Part shown: piece by piece, positions 43,013 to 50,561 of the stretch
How positions within the stretch are numbered: position 1 is the stretch's first letter
Layout of the letters: each line of letters starts with the position of its first letter
Source: a virus
Reading direction: 5' to 3' (one strand)
DNA length: 64,000 nucleotides
Virus record (IMG/VR): IMGVR_UViG_3300027850_000002
Coordinates: 62,001-126,000 of that record
Notes under the pieces: generated by a model
What the model was told of the DNA's origin: nothing
Databases searched by the model: none
Seen by the model: only the letters and a program-made list of their open reading frames with translations
Position numbers and translations under genes: made by a program

Positions 43013-44751
43013 AGAAGATCATCGAGCTGGATGACTACTTTCCGACGGGTGAACCGACCGTTCAAATCATCCTGCCGTGGAACAACGGACGTAGCGTCGA
43101 CACGAGTCGTGTTACCAAGTACGCGTCCGAAGCGCTCGATTACATCAAGCACGTCGCACCTGAGCCTGGCAAAACCGCGCTCCTGCTCAACGCGATGGGC
43201 GCCGAGGAGACCTACGGACCGAACCGCAACGGCGATGGGTTCCCTGAGTTTCCCGTCCCAGCTCGCGGCAAGATTGCATCGGCAGATCGTCGTTGGTTCG
43301 TACCACCGGGCGAAGAGCTGACGCACCATTACGCGTCGTTCGAAAAGAATCCTGCCCACGCGTTCATGCACCACGCAAACCGAGATCCGTCGAAGGCCTC
43401 TGGCGTGGTGAAGAAGGCGTTCTGGAATCCGCGCATGCATCGCGTGGAGCTGCTTACCCTTGTCGACAACGACAAGGACCCCGAGTGGATCAAGCGTGCG
43501 AGCGACGGTGAGTTCGTGCCCGTCAGCATGGGCTGTCGAATCAAGCGTGATGTCTGCGCACGATGCGGCAACGAAGCGCCCACGCGCGCGGACTACTGCG
43601 ACCACGTGAAGTTCGCGATGAATCAGGTCGACTCGAACGGGTTCAAGGACTATGTCCACAACCCATCGCCCGACTTTTTCGACATCTCGCGCGTGTTCCG
43701 CCCTGCGGATCGTACGGGCTACACACTCAAGAAAGTCGCAGAGACCTACGAGGTCCGACTCTCGGCAGACCTCGGCGAGATCGCCGATCGTCTCGCGCTC
43801 AAGAGCGGTGCTTCGCAAAAGCTATCCGACATCGACAAAGTGATTCGCGCTGAACCGCTCGCGTCCAGTACGCTCACACCAGACGAGAAATCGTTCATCG
43901 TAAAATTCCGGGACCACGCGGGTCCCAAGCTCGCGGCTGCACCGCGCATCAACACGGCAGGTCTGCATGTGTGGTCTCTCGGAGAGACGCTCACCGCTGC
44001 CGCAAAACACGGTGTCGTATTCAACGACCGTGAATTCATCGGACTCGCAACAAGCAAGCTCGCAGGACATCCAGTCACATTGCTTGAAGCACAGACGGAC
44101 AAGATCGCAGCCGCCGGTCGTTGGTCGCTCGCGCTGTTTGCTGAACGCCCTGAGCTACTCGCCGAAGTGATTGATAGCGGCGTGCTCGAGTCTTCAAAGA
44201 CCGCGAAGGAGTTAGATGTATTCTTCGCGAGTGTGAGCGAGAAGCGTGCGTACGCCGGAGAGATGCTCTATCGACGTCTCGTACCTGAAGATATCGGACT
44301 TGGCCCTGACGCTGCGCCCACCACGGACGTGCTGCACACGCAATACGGTGACACCACACGCGGTGCAGCGATCGATGCACAAGACGCAGTCACGCGAGCA
44401 CACATGGGCAAGGTGGTTGGCGGTGCAGGTCTGCTCCTCGGCGGATACAAAGCGCTCACTGCATTTCCATGGATGCGTAAATTCAAGGTGCCGCTTGCGA
44501 TCGGAGCAGGGGCTCTCGGCGCATCCACGTTGGGCAAACGTCCTGGTGGAACAATGCGTACCGATGAAGGCTACGACATTCCAGACATCACAGAACTGAC
44601 GTCGAAGACTGCATCGCAGGCGGCGTTTGTTCACCTTATCGAATGCGCACAAACAATGACGCGCAGATTCGATTTCTCGAGTATCAAGGTTGCGAACCTG
44701 GCGTCGTTAGATCAGGTGGCCATGGCGCTCGGTTCCATCGTCTTGACTTGA
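43009..44751 (+). CDS. Capsid maturation (prohead) protease with long C-terminal extension
   Basis: 580 residues, GTG start overlapping the previous stop. The first ~250 residues match large-phage prohead proteases: GPNRNGDGFPE, HAFMHHANRDPSKASG (candidate catalytic His 121/122), MHRVELLTLVDNDK and FVPVSMGCRIKRDVCARCGN, with catalytic Ser 173 and a zinc-like C183/C186/C197 followed by YCDHV. The protease domain should cleave scaffold and core proteins. The remaining ~330 residues are unlike a protease and include a Gly-rich hydrophobic helix (GKVVGGAGLLLGGYKALTAF). This may be a fused scaffold or core part, or the region removed by self-cleavage. Confidence 0.82.
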   Translation: MKKIIELDDYFPTGEPTVQIILPWNNGRSVDTSRVTKYASEALDYIKHVAPEPGKTALLLNAMGAEETYGPNRNGDGFPEFPVPARGKIASADRRWFVPPGEELTHHYASFEKNPAHAFMHHANRDPSKASGVVKKAFWNPRMHRVELLTLVDNDKDPEWIKRASDGEFVPVSMGCRIKRDVCARCGNEAPTRADYCDHVKFAMNQVDSNGFKDYVHNPSPDFFDISRVFRPADRTGYTLKKVAETYEVRLSADLGEIADRLALKSGASQKLSDIDKVIRAEPLASSTLTPDEKSFIVKFRDHAGPKLAAAPRINTAGLHVWSLGETLTAAAKHGVVFNDREFIGLATSKLAGHPVTLLEAQTDKIAAAGRWSLALFAERPELLAEVIDSGVLESSKTAKELDVFFASVSEKRAYAGEMLYRRLVPEDIGLGPDAAPTTDVLHTQYGDTTRGAAIDAQDAVTRAHMGKVVGGAGLLLGGYKALTAFPWMRKFKVPLAIGAGALGASTLGKRPGGTMRTDEGYDIPDITELTSKTASQAAFVHLIECAQTMTRRFDFSSIKVANLASLDQVAMALGSIVLT

Positions 44752-44753
44752 AT

Positions 44754-44782
44754 TTGTTTTTCACCGCACGGCCCCCTATCAT
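44754..44782 (+). promoter_or_regulatory. Late promoter: TTGTTT-17-TATCAT
   Basis: TTGTTT 44754-44759, 17-nt spacer, TATCAT 44777-44782 in CCCCCTATCATTTTC. Its hexamers and spacing are identical to those at 60602-60630. It lies in the 58-nt gap after the protease gene; an ACGGAGAC ribosome-binding site precedes the ATG at 44810. Confidence 0.75.
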
Positions 44783-44809
44783 TTTCACCGTAACGGAGAC
44801 GGCAATTCC

Positions 44810-45388
44810 ATGAAGCTCTCAAACGCACTCGGGATGATCAAAGGCGGCGAAAAGACCGCGAGCGCACCTGCGCCCACGGGAACTGCCTCTTCGTCGAGCG
44901 ACGCCGGCGAGCGCCTCAAGCAGGCACTCAAAGAAGCGACCGCTCCGGCACTACAGGCCAAGACGGCGGGTCAAGCCTCGCCCATCGAGGACCTGACCAA
45001 GATCGCCAATGACCTGAGCAAGGCCGAACATGACGCGCTGACCAAGGAGGCGCAGATGTATGGCGCCGCGGTCTGCGATGGTTTCATGGCGCGCGCAGCT
45101 CAGTACCAGGAAGCGGCCACGAAGGTCGCGGCCACGATGCCCACGAAGACCGCCGCGGTTGCAGGGGGCACATCGGACTTCGAGAAGTTCGCGTTCGAGA
45201 ACCCCGACCTGGTGAAGGAAGCCGCGGAACTCGGCTACGCCACCACGAAGAACCAGCTCGAGAAGCTCGGCGAAGCAGCCTACGCCAAGGGCTGGAACGA
45301 CACGGTCGAGACAATCCACAAGACGGCGAGCGATGCATTCATCGCCGGCTTCAAGGACACCCTCGCTCTGTTCGAGGGCGCACGCTGA
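44810..45388 (+). CDS. Helical protein with two internal module copies (192 aa)
   Basis: Driven by a strong late promoter. Mostly helical and Ala/Lys-rich: the first 50 residues are low complexity, then LTKIANDLSKAEHDALTKEA. Near the C-terminus two module-like units occur in tandem, AAYAKGWNDTVETIHKTA and DAFIAGFKDTLALFEGA. Position just after the protease and before capsid genes, and the helical charged build, would fit a scaffold or core protein. No family recognised. Confidence 0.72.
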   Translation: MKLSNALGMIKGGEKTASAPAPTGTASSSSDAGERLKQALKEATAPALQAKTAGQASPIEDLTKIANDLSKAEHDALTKEAQMYGAAVCDGFMARAAQYQEAATKVAATMPTKTAAVAGGTSDFEKFAFENPDLVKEAAELGYATTKNQLEKLGEAAYAKGWNDTVETIHKTASDAFIAGFKDTLALFEGAR

Positions 45389-45391
45389 TCC

Positions 45392-45667
45392 ATGTCCGAT
45401 GTGAGCTACATCGACGCGGTCTCTCGCCTCAAGCATGCAGCTGAGGTGAAGGCCGCCGCAGATCCGGCGCTCGTCAAGGCGCTGCTCGGCGGAGGTGCAC
45501 TACTCGGTGGTGGTGCACTGCTCGGAAGCCATGTCGCGCACAAGCGCGATGAGGCAGCGCGCGAGCGCGCGAAGAACACTGGCTTCGGAGCTGGTGTTGC
45601 AACAGGTATGGTGGGTCCCCAGATCATTGATGCATTGCACGCCGTGATGCACCGAGGTGGTCAGTGA
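45392..45667 (+). CDS. Small Gly-rich hydrophobic protein (91 aa)
   Basis: ATG 3 nt after the preceding stop. The centre is a glycine zipper (VKALLGGGALLGGGALLGSH), then a charged helix (HKRDEAARERAKNTG) and GAGVATGMVGPQIIDALHAV. It could form a membrane or pore helix. Similar Gly-rich segments occur in the 32130, 34330, 54574 and 55035 products. Confidence 0.68.
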   Translation: MSDVSYIDAVSRLKHAAEVKAAADPALVKALLGGGALLGGGALLGSHVAHKRDEAARERAKNTGFGAGVATGMVGPQIIDALHAVMHRGGQ

Positions 45668-45873
45668 GCCGCGTCCATCTTTCTCTTGTCGTTGACGAGG
45701 TGCTCGCCGAGGCGAACACCGTGTCCATGCGCAAGAACGCCGAAACGACTGCGATCAAGGTCGCAGCAGCGCAACCCAAGACCGAGACAGCGCGCAGCCT
45801 GCGTGCCCTCGCTGACGAAGTTCGTACTGCATCTGACGATGTGACGTACGATGACTTCACGGGTGCACTGTGA
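45664..45873 (+). CDS. Small hypothetical protein (69 aa)
   Basis: GTG overlaps the previous TGA. The product is helical and polar (LVVDEVLAEANTVSMRKNAE, SLRALADEVRTASDDVTYDD). It ends by overlapping the next GTG (ACTGTGAAG). No motif recognised; the coupling places it in the head-gene series. Confidence 0.62.
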   Translation: MSRVHLSLVVDEVLAEANTVSMRKNAETTAIKVAAAQPKTETARSLRALADEVRTASDDVTYDDFTGAL

Positions 45874-46025
45874 AGGAATCTGAAATGCTTCGTTCGATTG
45901 CGAATGACCTGCGCGAGCAGGGCACAAAGCAAGCCGAGACCCGCAAGGTCAAGGCAGCAAGCATCCTCGTTGCAGCGACCGGATTCGGTATGCTGCGCGC
46001 CAAGCTCGGAGGCACTCGTGGTTAA
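45870..46025 (+). CDS. Small hypothetical protein (51 aa)
   Basis: GTG 45870 overlaps the previous stop; an in-frame ATG at 45885 is the alternative start. Sequence features: MLRSIANDLREQGTKQAETR then a hydrophobic segment ASILVAATGFGMLRAKLG. It overlaps the next gene's GTG by 8 nt. Function unknown. Confidence 0.55.
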   Translation: MKESEMLRSIANDLREQGTKQAETRKVKAASILVAATGFGMLRAKLGGTRG

Positions 46026-46371
46026 TCACGCCAAGCTCGCGGCGGTCTTCGACGCGATGGCCGACTACATCGACGAAGTCGAGACCGAGAAGACCTCATC
46101 TGTCGAAAGCGCGCGTCAAGCTCGCATCGACAAGGTTGCAACCCTACACGCCGCCGCGCACGGTGAAGAGTTGTCCGAGACCACACGCAAGAAGCTCGCT
46201 TCTAGCGATGCGGCCCTCGATTATGTCGAGGACTTGCTGTCCAAGCAGGCCGGCGTCGTTACTCCCCTCGGTGCAGGAGCGTCATCGGACGATGACACTC
46301 AGCCCAAGACAATCAAACAAGCAGCTGATGCGGCGGACGAACGATTCGTCAGCTGGATCGTTTCCTCGTAG
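46018..46371 (+). CDS. Hypothetical helical protein (117 aa)
   Basis: GTG 46018 chosen because the longer in-frame extension is Arg/Ser/Cys-rich and runs through the gene before it. Begins MVNHAKLAAVFDAMADYIDE (GTG read as Met) and is charged and helical (ETEKTSSVESARQARIDKVA, LDYVEDLLSKQAGVVTPLG). The product precedes the decoration and capsid genes and may be a small scaffold or chaperone; no family recognised. Confidence 0.65.
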   Translation: MVNHAKLAAVFDAMADYIDEVETEKTSSVESARQARIDKVATLHAAAHGEELSETTRKKLASSDAALDYVEDLLSKQAGVVTPLGAGASSDDDTQPKTIKQAADAADERFVSWIVSS

Positions 46372-46397
46372 CGCATTCTTTCCGGAGGCAGACTAAG

Positions 46398-46862
46398 ATG
46401 ATCCTGAACAGCAAGTTCGACGTTCTGCGCGGTTGGCCCCGTGAAGGCGCAATCGACGAGTCCTTCACCATCAAACAGACCGTGCCCGGAACGGATGACC
46501 TGCTGCCACTCGGCACGGTCATCTCCGTTACCGCGACCGGCGTCGTTGCAGTGACTTCCACGCCAAATCGTGCAACGACCAACCCCGTTGCAACATGGGT
46601 CGTGGTCGCCGGCAACGACGACTTCTCGAGCCAGTTCGTCCACAAGGTTGTGGCGCTCCGCAGCAATGCAGAGTTCAAGCTGGACCCAGCGAACTTCAAC
46701 GCAGGTGTCTACACCCCGGGCACCAAGCTGACGTTCAGCGCCGGCAAGTGGCAGCCCGCCGTCGCGGGCAACCAGATCATCGGTGAGGTCCTCCAGGACA
46801 ACACCGCGACCGACGGCACGATCGTCGTGTTCTACACCGGCGGCGACGCCGCGGCCCTCTGA
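46398..46862 (+). CDS. Capsid decoration/stabilising protein (154 aa)
   Basis: CCGGAGG ribosome-binding site. The all-beta, Thr/Val-rich sequence (LGTVISVTATGVVAVTSTPN, TNPVATWVVVAGNDDF) ends with KWQPAVAGNQIIGEVLQDN and IVVFYTGGDAAAL. Immediately upstream of the major capsid gene, it resembles lambda gpD-type or Hoc-like decoration proteins by position and fold style. It should bind the capsid surface after expansion. Confidence 0.72.
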   Translation: MILNSKFDVLRGWPREGAIDESFTIKQTVPGTDDLLPLGTVISVTATGVVAVTSTPNRATTNPVATWVVVAGNDDFSSQFVHKVVALRSNAEFKLDPANFNAGVYTPGTKLTFSAGKWQPAVAGNQIIGEVLQDNTATDGTIVVFYTGGDAAAL

Positions 46863-46889
46863 GCCCTGGACTAAGGAGAACCACACAAC

Positions 46890-47828
46890 ATGTCGGCAGC
46901 GTACAAAACTCAGACCCAGCAGGTCTCGGCTCAGTTCATCAACTCCAACTTCGTCCGTAAGGTCGAGGACGGTCGCACCAAGGAGGCGGAGGCCGAGGGC
47001 ACCGCCTTCATCCGCCAGAAGCTCCGTCAGGAATCCTTCGCGCGCGAGATCATCGAGCCAGTCATGCTGGCGGACGATGAGATCGACCGCGACGAGAACA
47101 CGGATCAGCCCAAGAAGATCGTCGAGAAGGAGCCCGACTCCGTCGCCACGTTCGTGCCGTTCAACGGTACGGCGCAGCGCACGTGGTTCCGTGGCAAGCG
47201 CTTCTCGGTCTTCTTCGGCAAGACCGAGTCGCAGCGGTTCACCAAGAACAAGTTCGAGCTGATGACGTATCAGAACGACATCCGCAAGATCCTCTCCGAC
47301 AACTCGGTGAAGGACATGTCGGACCAGGAAGACCAGAAGTTCCTGGACACCATCAACGCGATCATCGCGTTGAACCTCGCGACGCAGCGCACCCTCGCGG
47401 GCGCGTTCAACTCGAGCGCGTTCAAGCAAGGCTTCCAGGCGCTCGTCAATCGGAAGCAGCCAATCGGCAAGCTCCTGATGTCGAAGTCGACGTACTACGA
47501 GGCCCTCGACCTGCCGGCGACCGCCGTCGGTAACGACGTGGCGTCGCGGCACTACGACGTGGGCATCGAGGCCGAGGAGAAGCTGTGGGGCATCCCCGTG
47601 GTTTCGACCATCAAGCGTGAGATCGTCGACGACGTCGCCGGTGCCACCCGCCGCTCGGTCTACGTGTTCGCGCCGCAGAACTACCTCGGCGTGTTCTTCC
47701 TGCTGCAGGACGCAACCCTGTACATCAAGCAGGAAGCCGACATCATCGAGTTCTGGAGCTACGCAGCCCCGGGCATCGGGATCGGCAACACGCTCGCGTC
47801 GCAGCGTATCGACCTGCCGTTCGCCTGA
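46890..47828 (+). CDS. Major capsid protein, HK97 fold
   Basis: 312 residues with AAGGAG before the ATG. Features of HK97-type capsids: charged N-terminal arm (VRKVEDGRTKEAEAEG), E-loop-like region around FVPFNGTAQRTWFRGKRFSV, long spine helix (SDQEDQKFLDTINAIIALNL) and C-terminal domain (LWGIPVVSTIKREIVDDVAG, VFFLLQDATLYIKQEADIIE). It builds the icosahedral shell. No long N-terminal delta domain is present, so scaffolding is presumably supplied by separate proteins upstream. A strong hairpin follows the gene. Confidence 0.85.
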   Translation: MSAAYKTQTQQVSAQFINSNFVRKVEDGRTKEAEAEGTAFIRQKLRQESFAREIIEPVMLADDEIDRDENTDQPKKIVEKEPDSVATFVPFNGTAQRTWFRGKRFSVFFGKTESQRFTKNKFELMTYQNDIRKILSDNSVKDMSDQEDQKFLDTINAIIALNLATQRTLAGAFNSSAFKQGFQALVNRKQPIGKLLMSKSTYYEALDLPATAVGNDVASRHYDVGIEAEEKLWGIPVVSTIKREIVDDVAGATRRSVYVFAPQNYLGVFFLLQDATLYIKQEADIIEFWSYAAPGIGIGNTLASQRIDLPFA

Positions 47829-47855
47829 ACAGCGTCCCTAACCCAGGGTAGGCTG

Positions 47856-47898
47856 AGGCCTTCTTCCTCCCTTGTTTGGGGATTCAGGAAGAGGGCCT
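47856..47898 (+). terminator. Strong hairpin 3' of the capsid gene (terminator or mRNA-stabiliser)
   Basis: 47857-47868 pairs with 47886-47897 over 12 bp with one G-U pair, extended by A47856/T47898. An inner CCC/GGG pairing (47869-47871/47878-47880) shortens the loop. The following bases TTCGTCGTTT form only a weak T-tract, so partial termination or protection of the abundant capsid mRNA is more likely than full termination. Confidence 0.6.
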
Positions 47899-47923
47899 TC
47901 GTCGTTTCACCATTGGAGACTTC

Positions 47924-48361
47924 ATGTCGAACAAGATCATCAAGAACACACAAGAGAGCACCCTTGACCTTACGCCGATGCGAGACGTCTTCGATGTCGT
48001 CCTCGTCCTGCGTCCGAAAGGAACGCCCGGCGACTCGCGCGAGATCTCCGAGGAGACTGCGAACGATGAAGTGGTCGCACGTGTTCTGGGAGCCCGCTGG
48101 GTGACCCTCAGCGACGCGACCTCGACCGCTGTCGCTGAGATCACCGTCGCCCCGCCCGTTGCGGAAGTCGTGACACCCGTCGACACCGCACCGATGTTCG
48201 AGGAGCCCAAGGCCGAAGAGTCCAAGGCGGAGCCGGAGCCGGTCGCCGAGGAGCCCAAGACCGAAGTGCCGACGGAAGCTGCGACGGTGTCTGAGACGCC
48301 GGTCGAGCCCAGCAGCCGTACGTTTCCCGCCGAGCCGCCACACAAGTCCAAGCGCCGCTAA
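47924..48361 (+). CDS. Hypothetical protein with acidic Pro/Glu-rich tail (145 aa)
   Basis: ATG 47924 has TTGGAGA upstream; a longer frame starting at 47876 would lie inside the hairpin and is rejected. The first ~70 residues are compact (TPMRDVFDVVLVLRPKGTPG, NDEVVARVLGARWVTLSDAT). The remainder is a low-complexity Glu/Pro/Ala/Val tract (EEPKAEESKAEPEPVAEEPK) with a basic end (HKSKRR). It directly follows the capsid gene, where head-completion proteins are usual; not assigned. Confidence 0.7.
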   Translation: MSNKIIKNTQESTLDLTPMRDVFDVVLVLRPKGTPGDSREISEETANDEVVARVLGARWVTLSDATSTAVAEITVAPPVAEVVTPVDTAPMFEEPKAEESKAEPEPVAEEPKTEVPTEAATVSETPVEPSSRTFPAEPPHKSKRR

Positions 48362-48370
48362 GTCTTCGGC

Positions 48371-48376
48371 TACAAT
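48371..48376 (+). promoter_or_regulatory. Possible -10 box (TACAAT)
   Basis: TACAAT in TTCGGCTACAATAGAGGC, 11 nt before ATG 48388 and 43 nt before the 48420 gene. No -35 match. It departs from the TATMAT pattern, so it is a weak call. Confidence 0.35.
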
Positions 48377-48387
48377 AGAGGCACGTC

Positions 48388-48420
48388 ATGTTTAGCCTCG
48401 AGAGGACGTTCACACGCTAA
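48388..48420 (+). CDS. Possible 10-codon leader peptide
   Basis: ATG 48388 opens MFSLERTFTR and its TAA overlaps the ATG of the 48420 gene (TAATG). It contains GAGAGG, which also serves as ribosome-binding site for that gene. It may couple translation or be chance. Confidence 0.25.
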   Translation: MFSLERTFTR

Positions 48421-48899
48421 TGCCGGTCATTGGAACACCGACGACGCCGACGGTGGTCTCAAAGGACCAAGTCCGCATGTTCATGCGTGACTATGCGAAC
48501 AACAACATCCTCCTCGACGATGTACAGTTCACCGATAAAGAACTGAACCTGGCGCTAGCCATGGCGACGAGTGCGTTCAATACCGTCACTCCCCAGACGA
48601 ACTTCACACCGTCGACATTTCCTCCGCAGCTGATGTACCTCCTGCTCATTGGTACGGTTCGATTCCTGCTCATGAGCGAGTCGTTCATGCAGGCAAGAAA
48701 CCAGGCGACCGTGCAGGACGGTGACATCTCACCAATCGGCATTTCAGATAAGGCCCAGCTGTATTCGTCGCTGGCGCAACAACTCAAGGCCGAGTGGGAT
48801 GAACTAACACGCGGTGTGAAGACGCAGAACAACATGGAAGCGGCCTACGCTTCATTGGGTTCTGGGTACCGAAACACGTCGCGGTTCAATCACTCGTGA
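48420..48899 (+). CDS. Putative head-tail connector / head completion protein (159 aa)
   Basis: GAGAGG 14 nt upstream. The helical sequence (KDQVRMFMRDYANNNILLDD, FTDKELNLALAMATSAFNTV) is followed by PQLMYLLLIGTVRFLLMSES and GISDKAQLYSSLAQQLKAEW. This all-helical build and the place two genes after the capsid resemble gp6/gp15-type connector adaptors. Its TGA overlaps the next GTG. Confidence 0.55.
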   Translation: MPVIGTPTTPTVVSKDQVRMFMRDYANNNILLDDVQFTDKELNLALAMATSAFNTVTPQTNFTPSTFPPQLMYLLLIGTVRFLLMSESFMQARNQATVQDGDISPIGISDKAQLYSSLAQQLKAEWDELTRGVKTQNNMEAAYASLGSGYRNTSRFNHS

Positions 48900-49165
48900 C
48901 CGTTCGCGCGTCATACGTGTGCGGACGGAATGCAGCGCTCGCACGGTTCAAGCTCGCAGGTACGATGGGTGCGAGCATCGGCGTCCAGCCAAAAGGTCCC
49001 GAGGTCAGCCACGGCACGGATCGCACGCAGTACCCGCCACAATCCGGCGGCACCAGTGCAGCACGTTCGAACATGCCTGATTGGTTGTGGGACCACTTCA
49101 CATCCTACGACAAGGTCGCGCCAGGGCGCGCGGATGGTACGTACGGACAAGAAGTCATCGGGTAA
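48896..49165 (+). CDS. Small tagged protein (89 aa)
   Basis: GTG overlaps the preceding TGA. The N-terminal module is RASYVCGRNAALARFKLAG, followed by a disordered Gly/Pro/Ser region (GPEVSHGTDRTQYPPQSGGT) and a short C-terminal motif (MPDWLWDHFTSYDKVAPG). Same build as the 34773 product. Confidence 0.72.
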   Translation: MTVRASYVCGRNAALARFKLAGTMGASIGVQPKGPEVSHGTDRTQYPPQSGGTSAARSNMPDWLWDHFTSYDKVAPGRADGTYGQEVIG

Positions 49166-49174
49166 AATTCGCCC

Positions 49175-49180
49175 TATAAT
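49175..49180 (+). promoter_or_regulatory. -10 box (TATAAT) of a predicted leaderless promoter
   Basis: TATAAT in GCCCTATAATTCAACC ends exactly 6 nt before ATG 49187. No Shine-Dalgarno and no obvious -35. Confidence 0.65.
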
Positions 49181-49186
49181 TCAACC

Positions 49187-49363
49187 ATGTCGAACCACCT
49201 GAAGACCGCACACGAGTACGGCGTCCAGAAGGCGCTCGAGAACGTCGGATACAAGAGCGCGGAGGAAGTCCGCCGCGATGCCGAGGCGCTCGGCATTCTC
49301 GAGCAGCCGACGAAGACGGCATCGACCTCGCTCGACGACCTGTTCCGCGCGCTCCAGAAGTAA
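49187..49363 (+). CDS. Small tagged protein (58 aa)
   Basis: Leaderless start after TATAAT. The module is KTAHEYGVQKALENVGYKS, followed by a helical linker (AEEVRRDAEALGILEQP) and a short end (KTASTSLDDLFRALQK). Like the 34773 and 48896 products it is little more than the module plus a tail. Function unknown. Confidence 0.72.
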   Translation: MSNHLKTAHEYGVQKALENVGYKSAEEVRRDAEALGILEQPTKTASTSLDDLFRALQK

Positions 49364-49371
49364 ACACACCC

Positions 49372-49767
49372 ATGTCGCTGTTGCGCCAAAGGTCGGCTGA
49401 GGGCGGGCGCGCAGCGCTCGCGGCCTTTGGCGTGGTTAAGACTGCGACGGGGTTCAAGCAACCGGGGTTCAAGTCCGTCGGAATCCTACTTCCGAAGGCT
49501 GCGGATCTTCCGCCGATCCCACCGCCAAGCGTGCCTTCGCCGCTCGGTATTGGTAGGATCGAGAGCAACTACGACTTCGTACCCAAGGTCGCCTTCAACG
49601 TCGGAATGGGGGCTTCGACTTCCACTGACGGAGCGGGCGCTCAGCGGGGAGTTCCAGCGGATACGGGACGTCGTCAACGCAGCGTCATCGACCGGGCGTT
49701 CCAACGCAACGAAGACGATTACGCAACAAGCAGCATGCCGTTGCCAGGGGACGTTGTCGCGCCATGA
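49372..49767 (+). CDS. Tagged hypothetical protein (131 aa)
   Basis: ATG 8 nt after the previous stop. Module-like start RQRSAEGGRAALAAFGVVK. The rest is Pro/Gly-rich and basic (KAADLPPIPPPSVPSPLGIG, GAQRGVPADTGRRQRSVIDR) and looks largely disordered. Its stop overlaps the next ATG (ATGA). Unassigned. Confidence 0.68.
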   Translation: MSLLRQRSAEGGRAALAAFGVVKTATGFKQPGFKSVGILLPKAADLPPIPPPSVPSPLGIGRIESNYDFVPKVAFNVGMGASTSTDGAGAQRGVPADTGRRQRSVIDRAFQRNEDDYATSSMPLPGDVVAP

Positions 49768-50561
49768 CGCTCGAACTCATCTACGCAAATGGGCAGCTCG
49801 CGGCACTCGAACGCTACAAGCTCGGATTCCCCGCGCACCCAACGGTCGCGAACAGCGCCGTGCTGACGACGAAGAAAACTTCACCGACACTGCCCGCTGC
49901 AGCACAGCAGGGGATGGCGCCACCATCAACGCCCATGGGCCTCTCTCAGATCTTCGATGCGCACGAACAAGGTGAAACGCGCTCGGAACCTCGGCGCAAG
50001 CTGTCGGCCGATAATCTATGCACGTCGTGCCGAAGGATGAAGCACTACGGCAAATGCAGTCGTCCGCGTGCGATTCCCGAGAAGGCCGCTGATTTAAACA
50101 TCGGGATGCAGGGCTACAGCCCTGAACAGGGCAACAACCCATCCACGAGCCCTAACTACCGCTCAGCGGTCAGCTCGATCAGCTCGCTCACGCGCGCGTT
50201 AGAGGGTCGCCCCGCCGATGAGCAGGCAGCATCTGGGTTCGCGGACCTGTACCGCGGGGGCGGGATTTCGAACATGGCGGATGAGCCGGGCCAGATGTCG
50301 GGCAGCCTCGCCAAAGTCGCGAACAAGCTCAGCGCCTTCATGTTGCCCGACGCAGGGCTCCATTCGATGCACGAGCAGCGGGGACCGACCGTGAACCCGT
50401 ACGAAGAGCAGCGAACACGGATGGGAGCGCCTGTCGGCTTCGGCGACGAGGGGCTGCAACGCATCAATCGGGCCTTCAATCAGATCGACCACGCGGCCGA
50501 CACCACGAACATCGGGGGCGGCGCCGGCGATCCAGAGCCAGGGCCGGCGGTCCTTGGCTGA
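49764..50561 (+). CDS. Tagged protein with Cys knuckle (265 aa)
   Basis: ATG overlaps the previous TGA. The module is ELIYANGQLAALERYKLG. Around residues 85-100 NLCTSCRRMKHYGKCSRPR may bind zinc. The rest is Gly/Pro/Ser-rich and probably extended (MQGYSPEQGNNPSTSPNYRS, FADLYRGGGISNMADEPGQ) with a helical SLAKVANKLSAFML. It precedes connector genes. A virion role is likely but the exact role is unknown. Confidence 0.68.
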   Translation: MTLELIYANGQLAALERYKLGFPAHPTVANSAVLTTKKTSPTLPAAAQQGMAPPSTPMGLSQIFDAHEQGETRSEPRRKLSADNLCTSCRRMKHYGKCSRPRAIPEKAADLNIGMQGYSPEQGNNPSTSPNYRSAVSSISSLTRALEGRPADEQAASGFADLYRGGGISNMADEPGQMSGSLAKVANKLSAFMLPDAGLHSMHEQRGPTVNPYEEQRTRMGAPVGFGDEGLQRINRAFNQIDHAADTTNIGGGAGDPEPGPAVLG

